A DNA stretch of 64,000 nt, from positions 186,001 through 250,000 of the forward strand of contig NZ_BMSX01000001.1 in the NCBI RefSeq assembly GCF_014649375.1, written 5' to 3'. Each line of letters opens with the position of its first letter. Position 1 is the first letter of the stretch. The notes beneath the pieces are model-generated. The model saw nothing but the letters and a program-made list of their open reading frames with translations, was not told the DNA's origin and ran no database searches. Both the position numbers and the translations under genes were made by a program. The DNA comes from Streptomyces aurantiogriseus. GTDB taxonomy: Bacteria; Actinomycetota; Actinomycetes; Streptomycetales; Streptomycetaceae. Positions 34,235 through 42,929 of this stretch are shown piece by piece.

Positions 34235-35653
34235 TCACTCGCCGCGTGCCGCAGCTTCCCGGCGTGCCGTGCGGGCGGTCGCGTCGAGGCCGGCTGCTCT
34301 GGGTGCGGTCCGCACGAGGCCGAGTACCCGGTCGCGCAGGGCGTCGACAGCCCCCTGGAGGGGCGCCTCGACGTTCAGCCGCAGCAGGGGCTCGGTGTTC
34401 GACGGCCGCAGATTGAACCAGCGGCCGTCGCCCAGGTCCACGGTCAGCCCGTCCAGCCGGTCGGTGGTGACCCCTTCCCCGCGGTAGACGGCTTCGACCC
34501 GGTCAAGGGTGCCGGTCACGTCGGCGACCACGGAGTTGATCTCACCGGAGGCCGCGTAGCGGGAGTAGCCGGCGGCGAGCTCGGACAGCGGGCGGTCCTG
34601 CTCGCCGAGGGCGGCCAGCACGTGGAGGGCGGTGAGCATCCCGGTGTCGGCACGCCAGAAGTCGCGGAAGTAGTAGTGGCCGGAGTGCTCGCCGCCGAAG
34701 ACCGCGTCGTGCTCGGCCATCGCGGCCTTCATGAACGAGTGGCCGACCCGGGAACGGACCGGCGTGCCGCCCTGCTCACGGATGATCTCGACGGCGGCCG
34801 CGGAGGTGATCACGTTGTGCACCACGGCCGAGCCGGGGTGACGGGCCAGCTCACGGCCGGCGACCAGGCCGACGACGGCCGAGGGGGACACCGCCTCGCC
34901 GCGCTCGTCGACGAAGAAACACCGGTCGGCGTCCCCGTCGAAGGCGAGGCCGATGTCGGCGCCGACGGCGCGCACCCGGGCCTGAAGGTCGACGAGGTTC
35001 TTCGGGTCCAGGGGATTGGCCTCGTGATGGGGGAAGGTGCCGTCGAGTTCGAAGTACAGGGGGTCGACGTCGACGGGCAGTCCGTCGAGGACGGCCGGCA
35101 CGGTGTGGCCGGCCATGCCGTTGCCGGCGTCCACCACCGCGGTCAGGCGGCGGTTGCCCTTGAGGGGGACGAGGGCGTTCAGGTGGGCGGCGTAGTCGCC
35201 GAGCAGATTCCGGGAGGTGAGGGTGCCGGGGCGGGCCGCCGGCACCGGAATGTCGTCGGCCTCCAGCCAGGACCGTATCTGCCCCAGCCCGGAGCTCTCA
35301 CCGATGGGCGCCGCTCCGGCGCGGCACAGCTTGATGCCGTTGTCCTTGGCCGGGTTGTGGCTGGCGGTGATCATCGCACCGGGCAGGTCGAGGCTGCCGG
35401 AGGCGTAGTACAGGTAGTCGGTGGAGCCGAGCCCGGCCTCGACGACGTCCGCCCCTGCGGCGTTCGCCCCGGCGGCGAACGCCGCGGCCAGCTCCGGGCT
35501 GCTGTCGCGCATGTCGCGAGCGACCACGATCCGCGGCGCGCCGGTGAGCCGGACGAAGAGGGCACCGGTCTTGCGGGCGAGGTCGGCGTTCAGCTGTACG
35601 GGGACCTCGCCACGGATGTCGTAGGCCTTGACGAGTTGGGAGTAGTCGGGCAC
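34235..35653 (-). CDS. manB: Phosphomannomutase/phosphoglucomutase
   Basis: 472 residues in four alpha/beta domains. The phosphoserine loop is MITASHNPAKDNGIK, the Mg loop is LAFDGDADRCFFVDE, the sugar-binding loop is FGGEHSGHYYFRDF and the phosphate loop is LRPSNTEPLLRLN. It interconverts mannose-6-P and mannose-1-P (often also glucose), supplying GDP-mannose. GTG 35653 follows GAGAGG and starts the usual VPDYSQLVKAYDIRGEVP. It ends the run of seven exopolysaccharide genes, separated from the nucleotidyltransferase by 243 bp holding a hairpin. Streptomycetes usually have other copies, so this one may be dedicated to the cluster. Confidence 0.93.
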   Translation of the reverse strand: MPDYSQLVKAYDIRGEVPVQLNADLARKTGALFVRLTGAPRIVVARDMRDSSPELAAAFAAGANAAGADVVEAGLGSTDYLYYASGSLDLPGAMITASHNPAKDNGIKLCRAGAAPIGESSGLGQIRSWLEADDIPVPAARPGTLTSRNLLGDYAAHLNALVPLKGNRRLTAVVDAGNGMAGHTVPAVLDGLPVDVDPLYFELDGTFPHHEANPLDPKNLVDLQARVRAVGADIGLAFDGDADRCFFVDERGEAVSPSAVVGLVAGRELARHPGSAVVHNVITSAAAVEIIREQGGTPVRSRVGHSFMKAAMAEHDAVFGGEHSGHYYFRDFWRADTGMLTALHVLAALGEQDRPLSELAAGYSRYAASGEINSVVADVTGTLDRVEAVYRGEGVTTDRLDGLTVDLGDGRWFNLRPSNTEPLLRLNVEAPLQGAVDALRDRVLGLVRTAPRAAGLDATARTARREAAARGE

Positions 35654-35736
35654 GGAAAAACCCTCTCGTTGTCGGGGGCAGGTCGGGGCCGACGGCCCCC
35701 GGCTCCGGGGCGAGGCACCTCGCGTCACGGCCCCAC

Positions 35737-35760
35737 GGACGCGGAGCCGACTCCGCGTCC
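35737..35760. terminator. Perfect 10-bp hairpin between nucleotidyltransferase and mutase genes
   Basis: GGACGCGGAG (35737-35746) pairs fully with CTCCGCGTCC (35751-35760) around CCGA. It lies in the 243-bp gap and could end or attenuate transcription before the phosphomannomutase gene. No T run is evident, which is common in high-GC bacteria. Confidence 0.65.
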
Positions 35761-35896
35761 GCCGAAGCGGCGGCCTCCTGTCGGGCACCGGGCTGCTGGG
35801 CGCAGTACCAGCGATGAGCGAGCCGTTCAGGGCCATGACGTGTGGATACGTCGTTGGTGACGGCTTCCGCCAGCCGTGGAGTCACTGGCGTTTCGG

Positions 35897-36661
35897 CTAG
35901 GCGGTGACCGCCTGGACCCAGCCGAACGCCGTGATCTCCTTCGTCGCCGTCTTCAGGTCCTTGGCGTTGTCCACGCCGCGCCAGTACCCGTTGATCCGGT
36001 ACGCCGACAGCCGGCCCTCCTGCGCCAGCCCGGGGAAGGTGGTGTCCTCGTGGTCGCCCAGGTCCGGCAGGAGCGCGGTGACCTCCGGCTCGAACAGGTA
36101 CACCCCCGCGTTGATCCAGTGCGGCAGCACCGGCGCCTCCGTGAAGCTCGTCACCCGGTCGGAGTGGGTCATCTCCACGATCCCGTACGGCGACTTCAAC
36201 GGCGTCACCGCCAGCGTGGCGAGCGCGGCCCGCTCGACGTGCGCCCGCGCCAGGTCGCGCAGCGAGAAGCGGGTGAGGATGTCGCCGTTGAGGCCCGCCC
36301 ACCGTTCTCCGGGGAACGGGAGGTGGGCGGCGGCGTACTTCAGGCCGCCGCCGCGGCCGAGCGGCTCGTCCTCGACGACGACCCGTACGTGCAGCGGAAG
36401 CCGGTTCGCGTCCACGTACGCGCGCAGCACGTCGGCCTTGTAGCCGCAGGAGATGACGACCTCCTCGATGCCCTCGGCCGCCAGCCAGTGCGCCTGGTGT
36501 TCGAAGATGGGCCGTCCGGCCACCTCCACCAGGGCCTTGGGGATGTGGTCCGTGTAGGGGCGCAGCCTGCTGGCCTGCCCGCCGGCGAGGATGACGGCCT
36601 GTCGGACGTGTGATCCGCCCCAGCCGGTGATGGCGGGAGCCGTGTCATGCGTGATGGTCAT
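35897..36661 (-). CDS. Sugar-1-phosphate nucleotidyltransferase (mannose-1-P guanylyltransferase-like)
   Basis: 254 residues. The nucleotide signature VILAGGQASRLRPYTDHIPK is followed by KALVEVAGRPIFEHQ; the metal Asp lies in LNGDILTRF. VVVEDEPLGRGGGLKYA and GIVEMTHSDRVTSF are typical of GDP-mannose or heptose-1-P guanylyltransferases. The enzyme joins a sugar-1-phosphate to a nucleotide. Between a phosphomannomutase and a dehydrogenase, GDP-mannose is the likely product (inference). ATG 36661 has a GGGAGGGACC ribosome-binding site. The open frame upstream is not coding. Confidence 0.87.
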   Translation of the reverse strand: MTITHDTAPAITGWGGSHVRQAVILAGGQASRLRPYTDHIPKALVEVAGRPIFEHQAHWLAAEGIEEVVISCGYKADVLRAYVDANRLPLHVRVVVEDEPLGRGGGLKYAAAHLPFPGERWAGLNGDILTRFSLRDLARAHVERAALATLAVTPLKSPYGIVEMTHSDRVTSFTEAPVLPHWINAGVYLFEPEVTALLPDLGDHEDTTFPGLAQEGRLSAYRINGYWRGVDNAKDLKTATKEITAFGWVQAVTA

Positions 36662-36699
36662 GGTGGGGTCCCTCCCAGGACGAAGGTTCGGACGAACGT

Positions 36700-37575
36700 T
36701 CAGATGCCTCGAAGCGGGTCGATCGGGCGGTCGGACACGGCGAACGCCGCGAAGTCGGCGTACTGCGAACGCGGCGTCGCCCAACTCGGGTCGCTGCCGC
36801 CGAAGAAGGTCGAGAAGAGCACTCCGTCGATGCCGAGCCGGTCGGTGGTACGGAATTCCAGTCCGCCCCGGCTCATCACCTGCCGCCCGTCGACGTGGAC
36901 GGTCACGTTCCCGTCGAAGCGGCCCGGCCGGTTGAGGCGTACGGCCTGTTCGACGCACACCCAGCGGCCGAGCGGCCAGTCCCAGGAACCACGGCCGAGC
37001 GAAGTGCCGTGGGCGACCGACGTCGGCAGATAGGCGTAGACCTCGGCGGCGCCGTGCGCGCGCCACATGTAGCGGGTGGACAGCCCGTCGTCGCCGTCGG
37101 GAATACGACGGCCGCTCGTCACCGTCCCGCCGTACAGACCGGGCAGCTTGCCCCCCTTGACGAAGTCGAAGTCGTCCGGGAACCGGACGTAGTAACGAAG
37201 GTGGAGGAAGTCGACGGAGCCGTGCAGCAGCTCGAGGTAGAGCTGCGCCCCTCCCTGGGGAAGGCCGTACTGTCGCGCCACGGTCGGGCTGGCGGAGCGT
37301 GCCGGGTAGTGCACCCGCAGCAGCCCGCCCAGCACGGGGTGGCTTCCCGGCAGCAGCTCGGCGCGGGAGAGGCCGAACGAGCCGTCCGCACGTGCCGTGA
37401 GCCGGGGGCCGAAGAACCGGGCCAGGGCCGCCGGGTCCGCGCTCAGCGGGGTGGCCGAGCCGGCGGAGCGGCCCGGGGATCCGGACGTGCCGCTCCCCGG
37501 TCCGGAGGAGCAGGCGGCGAGCCCCGTACCGATCGTGGCGGCCCCGGAAGCCTTGATGAACTGCCGTCTGCGCAC
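36700..37575 (-). CDS. Exported PL14-like polysaccharide (alginate) lyase
   Basis: 291 residues from GTG 37575, which follows GGGAG; a start at 37632 would add 19 residues. The N-terminus RRRQFIKASGAATIGTGLAAC combines a twin-arginine motif with a lipobox, so the protein is exported folded and lipid-anchored. The core contains LYLELLHGSVDFLHLRYYVR and DFDFVKGGKLPGLYGG, the segment shared by PL14-type lyases. It continues with SWDWPLGRWVCVEQAVRLN, a jelly-roll concanavalin pattern. PL14 enzymes cleave polyuronates by beta-elimination. Beside an AlgG-like epimerase gene it would trim or release the polymer. Confidence 0.78.
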   Translation of the reverse strand: MRRRQFIKASGAATIGTGLAACSSGPGSGTSGSPGRSAGSATPLSADPAALARFFGPRLTARADGSFGLSRAELLPGSHPVLGGLLRVHYPARSASPTVARQYGLPQGGAQLYLELLHGSVDFLHLRYYVRFPDDFDFVKGGKLPGLYGGTVTSGRRIPDGDDGLSTRYMWRAHGAAEVYAYLPTSVAHGTSLGRGSWDWPLGRWVCVEQAVRLNRPGRFDGNVTVHVDGRQVMSRGGLEFRTTDRLGIDGVLFSTFFGGSDPSWATPRSQYADFAAFAVSDRPIDPLRGI

Positions 37576-37638
37576 TGCCGCCGCTCCCGTCTCGTGTGCC
37601 GGACTGTCGATCTGGGGGTCAGGTCCTCTCACGGTCCG

Positions 37639-39606
37639 CTAGCTCGCCCTGACGACCCGGTAGTTCACCTCCTGCGTCGTGCTCGGCACCGTGTGCAGGG
37701 TGAGGGTGCCGTCGGCGGAGGCCGTGCCGCCGGCGATCGTGGTGCCGCCCGCCGTCAGCACATACCTGGTGCCGGCGGTCAGCCCGGTGGCGGTGAAGGC
37801 GAGGTCGGTGCCGGCGGTGCCAGGCTCGACCAGGACCTCGTATGCTCCGGCGCCGGTGGGCACGCGGCCCGTGGCGGTGCCGCTCGCGGGGACCACCGCG
37901 ACCGACTGCGGGGTGACGGTCACCTGGGAGGTGCCGACGGTCGCCGCGGTCAGCGTCGCCGTGCTGCCGGTCCCCGAGGAGCCGAGCGTGGTGGGGACGG
38001 CCGGGTAGCCGCTCGCCTTGTAGACGGTGCCGGCGGAGCCGGTGAACGACGCCGAGCCGACGGAGTCCACCGCCACCTTCGTGGACTGCTTGATGTCCTC
38101 GAAGACGATGCTGCCCGGAGTGGCCGGGTCACCCTTCACCGAGTACGTCAGCGACGTGGGAACGGTGTTGCCGGAGAACACGGTCCCCGTGCTCCACTGC
38201 GTGAGCACACCGGAGGAGAACGTGCCGCTGAACGCGTTGCCGGAGAAGACCGTCCCGTCGGTCTGGTTCAGCTTCACCGCGTTGCTGGAGGTCGTGTCGA
38301 AGGTGTTGCCGGTGAAGACGAGGTCGCTCGGCCGGCCGGAGCTGTTGGTGTAGGCCGGGATGTCCGAGCCCTGGTAGGTGAAGACCGCGTACTGGCTGCT
38401 GTTCGTCACCGTGTTGCCGGTCGTGGTGACGTCCCTCGAGCCGACGCTGTAGCGCAGCCCGTACTCCGCGCCGGTGACGATGTTGTTGCGGATGGTGTCG
38501 CCGCTGCTGTCGAAGACCGCGATGCCGGCGCCGTTGGGCTGGTCGTGGACGTGGTTGTTCTCGATGACGCTGTCGGTGACCCCGCGGTGGATCATGATGC
38601 CGTGGACCTGGTTGTCCGACGGGTCGTCGTCGCCGGGCGGGACGTACGGCGGTATGCCGTTGTGGTCGACCTCGTTGTACGCGATCTCCAGGTGGTCGCA
38701 GCGCTGCGAGCAGATGATCCCGTGGTCGCCGTTGTCGTGCGCGTGGTTGTGCTTGATCGTCAGGTAGTCGGAGTCGTCGTGCGGGTCGAGCCCGTACATC
38801 ACGTTGTGGTCGTACTCGTTGCCGATGAAGGTCATGGCGTACGCGTTGAACGTGTACGTGCCCATGAAGTTGTGGTGGAACCGGCTGTTGGTCTGCGAGC
38901 CGTAGACGTTCAGTGCCGCGCACACGTCGAGGTGGGTGGAGTCGCAGCCGCGGCCCTTGTAGGACACGCCGTAGCTCTCGGCGGCGTGGGAGCCGAGGTA
39001 GCCGATGTCGCTGTCCTTGATGTCCATCCGCGACTCACGCGGCGTGCCGTCGGCGTCCAGGTACGAGATCGCCCGGATGAAGGAGCGCGCCCGTGAACCG
39101 GCCGCGGCGTTCGCGGGCAGGTACGGGTCCGTGTCCGGGGCGCCGGTGGCATCGTCCCACGAGGTGATGTGGACGGTGTTGATGTCGATGTCGCCGTACT
39201 GCGCGGTGATGGCGCTGACGTGAGTGGCGACGTTGTCGGACAGGCTGCGCAGCCGCAGGGCGTCGACGTCGCCGCCGACCGGTGTGCCGTGCAGTTCGAG
39301 GGTGGCGCCGTTCTGGACGACCAGGTCCGCACTCAGTTCCCAGGTGCTGGTGCCCGGGTCCGTCTCCACCAGGGGCGCGGACGGGCAGAGGGCGTGGATG
39401 TCGGACAGGCTCGCGGTGCCCGAGGTCAGGTAGATGGTGTTGGTGCTGCCGGCGTAGCGAACCTGGCCGGAGCACGCGACGGCCTGGGCCGGCGCTCCGA
39501 ACAGCACGATGGGGCCGGTCAGCACTCCGAGAACGCTGAGGTAGACGGCAACGCGTCGGGCACCGTTTCGGGTGGTCGCGGCTGGTCTGAGTGGCTGGTC
39601 GTTCAT
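37639..39606 (-). CDS. Secreted right-handed beta-helix protein, AlgG-like mannuronan C5-epimerase candidate
   Basis: 655 residues. A Sec signal peptide ends near GAPAQAVACSG. A parallel beta-helix fills about residues 60-520. It contains MYGLDPHDDSDYLTIKHN with D274-P-H-D277, then HAHDNGDHGIICSQRCDHLE. DPHD followed by HGII is the catalytic signature I know from AlgG/AlgE mannuronan C5-epimerases. Many NxxxxN turns (NNHVHDQPNGAGIAVFDSSG, NNIVTGAEYGLRYSV) define the coils. The C-terminal 120 residues form a beta-sandwich-like domain. It would convert mannuronate to guluronate in a secreted polymer. Epimerase assignment rests on the motif and neighbours, not on an alignment. Confidence 0.82.
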   Translation of the reverse strand: MNDQPLRPAATTRNGARRVAVYLSVLGVLTGPIVLFGAPAQAVACSGQVRYAGSTNTIYLTSGTASLSDIHALCPSAPLVETDPGTSTWELSADLVVQNGATLELHGTPVGGDVDALRLRSLSDNVATHVSAITAQYGDIDINTVHITSWDDATGAPDTDPYLPANAAAGSRARSFIRAISYLDADGTPRESRMDIKDSDIGYLGSHAAESYGVSYKGRGCDSTHLDVCAALNVYGSQTNSRFHHNFMGTYTFNAYAMTFIGNEYDHNVMYGLDPHDDSDYLTIKHNHAHDNGDHGIICSQRCDHLEIAYNEVDHNGIPPYVPPGDDDPSDNQVHGIMIHRGVTDSVIENNHVHDQPNGAGIAVFDSSGDTIRNNIVTGAEYGLRYSVGSRDVTTTGNTVTNSSQYAVFTYQGSDIPAYTNSSGRPSDLVFTGNTFDTTSSNAVKLNQTDGTVFSGNAFSGTFSSGVLTQWSTGTVFSGNTVPTSLTYSVKGDPATPGSIVFEDIKQSTKVAVDSVGSASFTGSAGTVYKASGYPAVPTTLGSSGTGSTATLTAATVGTSQVTVTPQSVAVVPASGTATGRVPTGAGAYEVLVEPGTAGTDLAFTATGLTAGTRYVLTAGGTTIAGGTASADGTLTLHTVPSTTQEVNYRVVRAS

Positions 39607-39688
39607 GCGAGGCTCCTGACATGGCCCCCGCCGTTCGGCACTGAACTGCGGGGGTGTTGCGGGTGTTGGATGCGGCGGTGCCGCCAGG

Positions 39689-41497
39689 TCATGCGGTGTT
39701 CCGCACGTGGGCCGCCACCCGGGGCCGCGGTGTCCTGCGGTGGCGGACCTGGTGGACGGTCTGGAGCAGAACGGCGAGGACGAGTGCGACCAGCGCCGCG
39801 AACCCGAGCCAGGGGAACGGCGGCAGGGTCACCTCCGTGTGCCCGAGCCGCTTGATCGTGCCCTTCCCGGAGAGGGCGGTGGGGGCCCTCACCCGCGAGT
39901 CCGTGATGCTGATCCACGCGTCCGCGTCCGCCTGGATTCCCTTGCGTTCGGCGAGAATGTCCAGGCCCTGGCCGCGTGCGTGCACGCCGGCGGCCAGGTG
40001 CATTCCCCGTCGGGCATCGCTGACGGTCAGCTTCTCCAGCCGGGCGGAGGCGCCGAGGTCGACGGCCGTGAGGGCGCCCGAGACCGACCCGCCGGTGACC
40101 ACGAGGCCCTCGGACGCGGAGGCCAGGCCCTTGCGGGAGGTGCCGCTGATCCGGACGTCGGACAGGACGACGTCCGTGGTGGTGGCCGAGGCGGTGACTC
40201 CCGCCCGGCCACCGCGGACCACCACGGAGTGCAACGCGACGTCGCGGGCGCGCCCGTAGACCTCGACGCCGGTGCCGGCGCCGGTGACGGTGGTCCCGTC
40301 CACCCGGACGTCGGGACCGCCGATCGCGATGCCCCGGTCGAAGCCGCTGATCGTGCCGCCGGTGACGGTGGCACCGGCGATGTCCGCGGCGAGCGCCACC
40401 CCGGCGCCGTCCCCGCCGCCGGTGAGCCGGGCATCGCGCACGGTCACCCGTGCGCCCGGGCCGGAGACGCTGATCGCGGAGGGCGCACCGTCCACCACGG
40501 CCTGGTCGAGGGTGCAGGAGACGCAGGAGACCAGCCGGACTCCGCCGCCGGCGTCGTGGTGCGAGGCCGTTGCCGTGAGGGTCAGGCCACGCTGGGCGGT
40601 GGCCTTGATACCGGTGCCGTGGCTGTCGCTGGTGGTGATGCCGGACAGACTGCGGCGGTCGGTGCCGCCGACGGTCACACCGTTGCCGCCGCTGCCCTCG
40701 ACGGTCAGCCCTCGTACGGTGGTGCCCCGGTCGCCGTCCAGCACGACGCCGTCCTGGACGGACCCCTTGACGGTGACCTTGTCGAGAGCCACCTCGGTCG
40801 ATCCGGTCAGTCGCAGGCCGGTGCGGCCCCCCTGGAACGTCGAGCCGGTGGCCGAGCCGGTGGCGGTCCGGCCCCAGGTGACGCCGGACTCCCGGCTCGG
40901 GGCGCCGGCCCCCCGGCCGAAGCCGATCACTTCTGTGCCGGTGATCGTCATGCGGCCCCCCGCACCCATGGCGAGGTACGGGCGTCCGGCCATGTCCGCG
41001 GGGGCCGGGTCGGTCCCGTCTGCGGCTGCGGATGTCAAAGTGACATCGTCGATGTCGAGGTTGGCCCGGCTGCCGCTGATCCAGGTGCCGGAGGCGGCGG
41101 TCTTCCCGGCGGTCATCAGCACGGTGGGTGTGCGGCGGCCCATCTGCAGGGTGGTGCCGGGAGTGAGCAGCACGGCCGTGTTGATGCGCACGGTTCTGGA
41201 CTCACCCGCCTTCACCGGTACGTAACCGACCCACTCGCGGCCGGCGTTGGCGGCCAGCCAGCTGAGCGGGAGCGGTCCGTACGGCGGGTACAGCCGTTTC
41301 ACCACGGAGCCGTGACTGATCAGTGCGGCGGTGCCGGGCCTGACCACCATCAGCCGGTCCGGGCGTCCGCTGCGCTGCCAGGCGGCGACGTCCGGGTCGC
41401 CCTGGGCGGCACCGGCGGCCTGGGCGGCGGGCGCGACGGCGGCCAGCAGGGCGGCCGCGGCGAGGGCGGCGCCTGCGACGCGGGTGAGGTGCCTCAT
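39689..41497 (-). CDS. Membrane-anchored right-handed beta-helix protein
   Basis: 602 residues. A signal peptide (RVAGAALAAAALLAAVAPAA) is followed by a beta-helix of short Gly/Thr/Val-rich coils (VDGTTVTGAGTGVEVYGRAR and LSDVRISGTSRKGLASASEG). A C-terminal helix (FPWLGFAALVALVLAVLLQT) and a basic tail anchor it in the membrane facing outwards. A Cys pair lies in VSCVSCTLDQ. DPHD is absent, so epimerase activity is not supported. It may guide or bind the polymer at the membrane. Its start overlaps the synthase stop (ATGA), so it is coupled to the GT2 synthase. Confidence 0.82.
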   Translation of the reverse strand: MRHLTRVAGAALAAAALLAAVAPAAQAAGAAQGDPDVAAWQRSGRPDRLMVVRPGTAALISHGSVVKRLYPPYGPLPLSWLAANAGREWVGYVPVKAGESRTVRINTAVLLTPGTTLQMGRRTPTVLMTAGKTAASGTWISGSRANLDIDDVTLTSAAADGTDPAPADMAGRPYLAMGAGGRMTITGTEVIGFGRGAGAPSRESGVTWGRTATGSATGSTFQGGRTGLRLTGSTEVALDKVTVKGSVQDGVVLDGDRGTTVRGLTVEGSGGNGVTVGGTDRRSLSGITTSDSHGTGIKATAQRGLTLTATASHHDAGGGVRLVSCVSCTLDQAVVDGAPSAISVSGPGARVTVRDARLTGGGDGAGVALAADIAGATVTGGTISGFDRGIAIGGPDVRVDGTTVTGAGTGVEVYGRARDVALHSVVVRGGRAGVTASATTTDVVLSDVRISGTSRKGLASASEGLVVTGGSVSGALTAVDLGASARLEKLTVSDARRGMHLAAGVHARGQGLDILAERKGIQADADAWISITDSRVRAPTALSGKGTIKRLGHTEVTLPPFPWLGFAALVALVLAVLLQTVHQVRHRRTPRPRVAAHVRNTA

Positions 41498-42723
41498 GCC
41501 GCGACCTCCGCCCCGGCGGGCTGCGCGGTCCTGACGACGACGCCGTTCTCCACCGACACCTGCCTGGTCAGCCAGCGCTGCTTGCGGATGGTGGCGAGCG
41601 CGCAGAGCTTGACGACCGCCATCATGAACGAGATCAGGACGAAGCCGGGCACCAGGAAGAACGACGAGGGCTTGCGCACCAGGTGCGGAAGGATCTTCAT
41701 CGACCGGCTCACCCACCACCAGCCGGCCAGACAGGCGACGAAGAACCAGTCCTGCCGGATGATCGCCCAGGTCATGAAGAACGGCGAGAACAGCAGGGTG
41801 AAGCTGCTGACCCCCTTGTCGATCATGGTGAAGGCGAGGAAGGGGTGCCGCCAGACCCAGCGGTGCGACAGCGCCCTCAGGTCGGAGCGCCAGGTGTTGC
41901 GTGCCCAGCGCAGCCGCTGCTTGAGGAAGATCCGCAGCGTGCCGGGGAAGGTCGACCAGACGCGGGCGGAGCGCTGCATGTAGGTGAGGTGACCGCGCTC
42001 CAGGATGAGAGTGGTCAGCCGCTTGTCGTCGCCCGACATACAGGGGACGCCCCAGAACGTCTCCGCCATGAAGTCGTCGGATATCTCCAGCAGCAGCTCG
42101 CGCCGGTAGACGGCGGTGCGCCCGGACAGGCACGAGACGGCGCGGCCCATGACGGTCTGCGCGGCGTTCTCGTCGAAGTACCGGTAGTCCAGGAACATGT
42201 CGTTGACCCGCTGCAGGAAACCCTTGGGGTTGTACACGTTCTGCCGGGTCCCCACCCCGCCGATCCTGGGGTCGGCGAAGGGCTTGCACACCTCCTGGGC
42301 GACGTCGTCCGCCCAGATGGTGTCCGAGTCGACCAGCGCCACCAGGTCGGTGGAGCACGCCTCCCAACCCTTGCGCAGGGCGTCACGCTTGCCGGGCACG
42401 TCGGTGATGACGACGGTCACCGGATAGCGCGCCGCGATCTCCTGACAGGCCTTGTCGGTGACGTCGATGACCAGGACGACCTCGTCCACCTCGTTCGCCA
42501 GCCACGACTCGATCGCGTGGGCGAAGATCTCCGGGTCTTCCTGGTACACCGGCACGACGATGCCGATCGGAAGGGAGTGGTCGTTCGTCACGGACCGGTA
42601 GAGAGCCGCAGGCGCGCGCCGCACGAGCCAGCAGGTCCAGCGGACCAGCCCGAGTACGCCCAGCGGCAGGTAGACGAGGTAGTACCGGAAGTCCAGCAGG
42701 GTGGTGTCGAAGAGTCCGCTCAT
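41494..42723 (-). CDS. Processive GT2 polysaccharide synthase (Alg8/hyaluronan-synthase-like)
   Basis: 409 residues. Two N-terminal helices (about 15-40) precede a GT-A domain: IGIVVPVYQEDPEIFAHAIE, the acidic pair in ALVDSDTIWADD (D132, D134), the acceptor motif GDDKR (231-235) and Q269-R-L-R-W273, the QxxRW box of processive synthases. Three or four helices follow (about 300-390). This layout matches Alg8, hyaluronan and cellulose synthases, which polymerise and export in one step. With a nucleotide-sugar dehydrogenase gene upstream, a uronic acid polymer is likely. No PilZ or Alg44-like partner is seen. ATG 42723 starts right before the helices. Confidence 0.87.
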   Translation of the reverse strand: MSGLFDTTLLDFRYYLVYLPLGVLGLVRWTCWLVRRAPAALYRSVTNDHSLPIGIVVPVYQEDPEIFAHAIESWLANEVDEVVLVIDVTDKACQEIAARYPVTVVITDVPGKRDALRKGWEACSTDLVALVDSDTIWADDVAQEVCKPFADPRIGGVGTRQNVYNPKGFLQRVNDMFLDYRYFDENAAQTVMGRAVSCLSGRTAVYRRELLLEISDDFMAETFWGVPCMSGDDKRLTTLILERGHLTYMQRSARVWSTFPGTLRIFLKQRLRWARNTWRSDLRALSHRWVWRHPFLAFTMIDKGVSSFTLLFSPFFMTWAIIRQDWFFVACLAGWWWVSRSMKILPHLVRKPSSFFLVPGFVLISFMMAVVKLCALATIRKQRWLTRQVSVENGVVVRTAQPAGAEVAA

Positions 42724-42824
42724 AGGCCTGTTCTCGTTGGGTCCACAGGTGTCTGACAGCCTCCGCTGCCGCGCCGGCCATGCGGCGCGGCAGCGGAGTG
42801 AAACGCCCGGCGGCCGGAATCGGG

Positions 42825-42910
42825 CCCGGGAAACCGCCCGGAGCCGGCCCGTGCAGAACCGTTCCTGCCCGGGAAACCGCCCAGAATCGGCCCGCGCAGA
42901 ACCGTTCCTG
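42825..42910. repeat. 43-bp tandem duplication in exopolysaccharide operon
   Basis: Two units begin CCCGGGAAACCGCCC, at 42825-42867 and 42868-42910, and end CAGAACCGTTCCTG; the differences are a few substitutions. A weaker partial unit lies at 42801-42824. They fill most of the gap between the dehydrogenase stop and the synthase start. Confidence 0.85.
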
Positions 42911-42929
42911 CTCGTGTCGGCCGCCGGGC

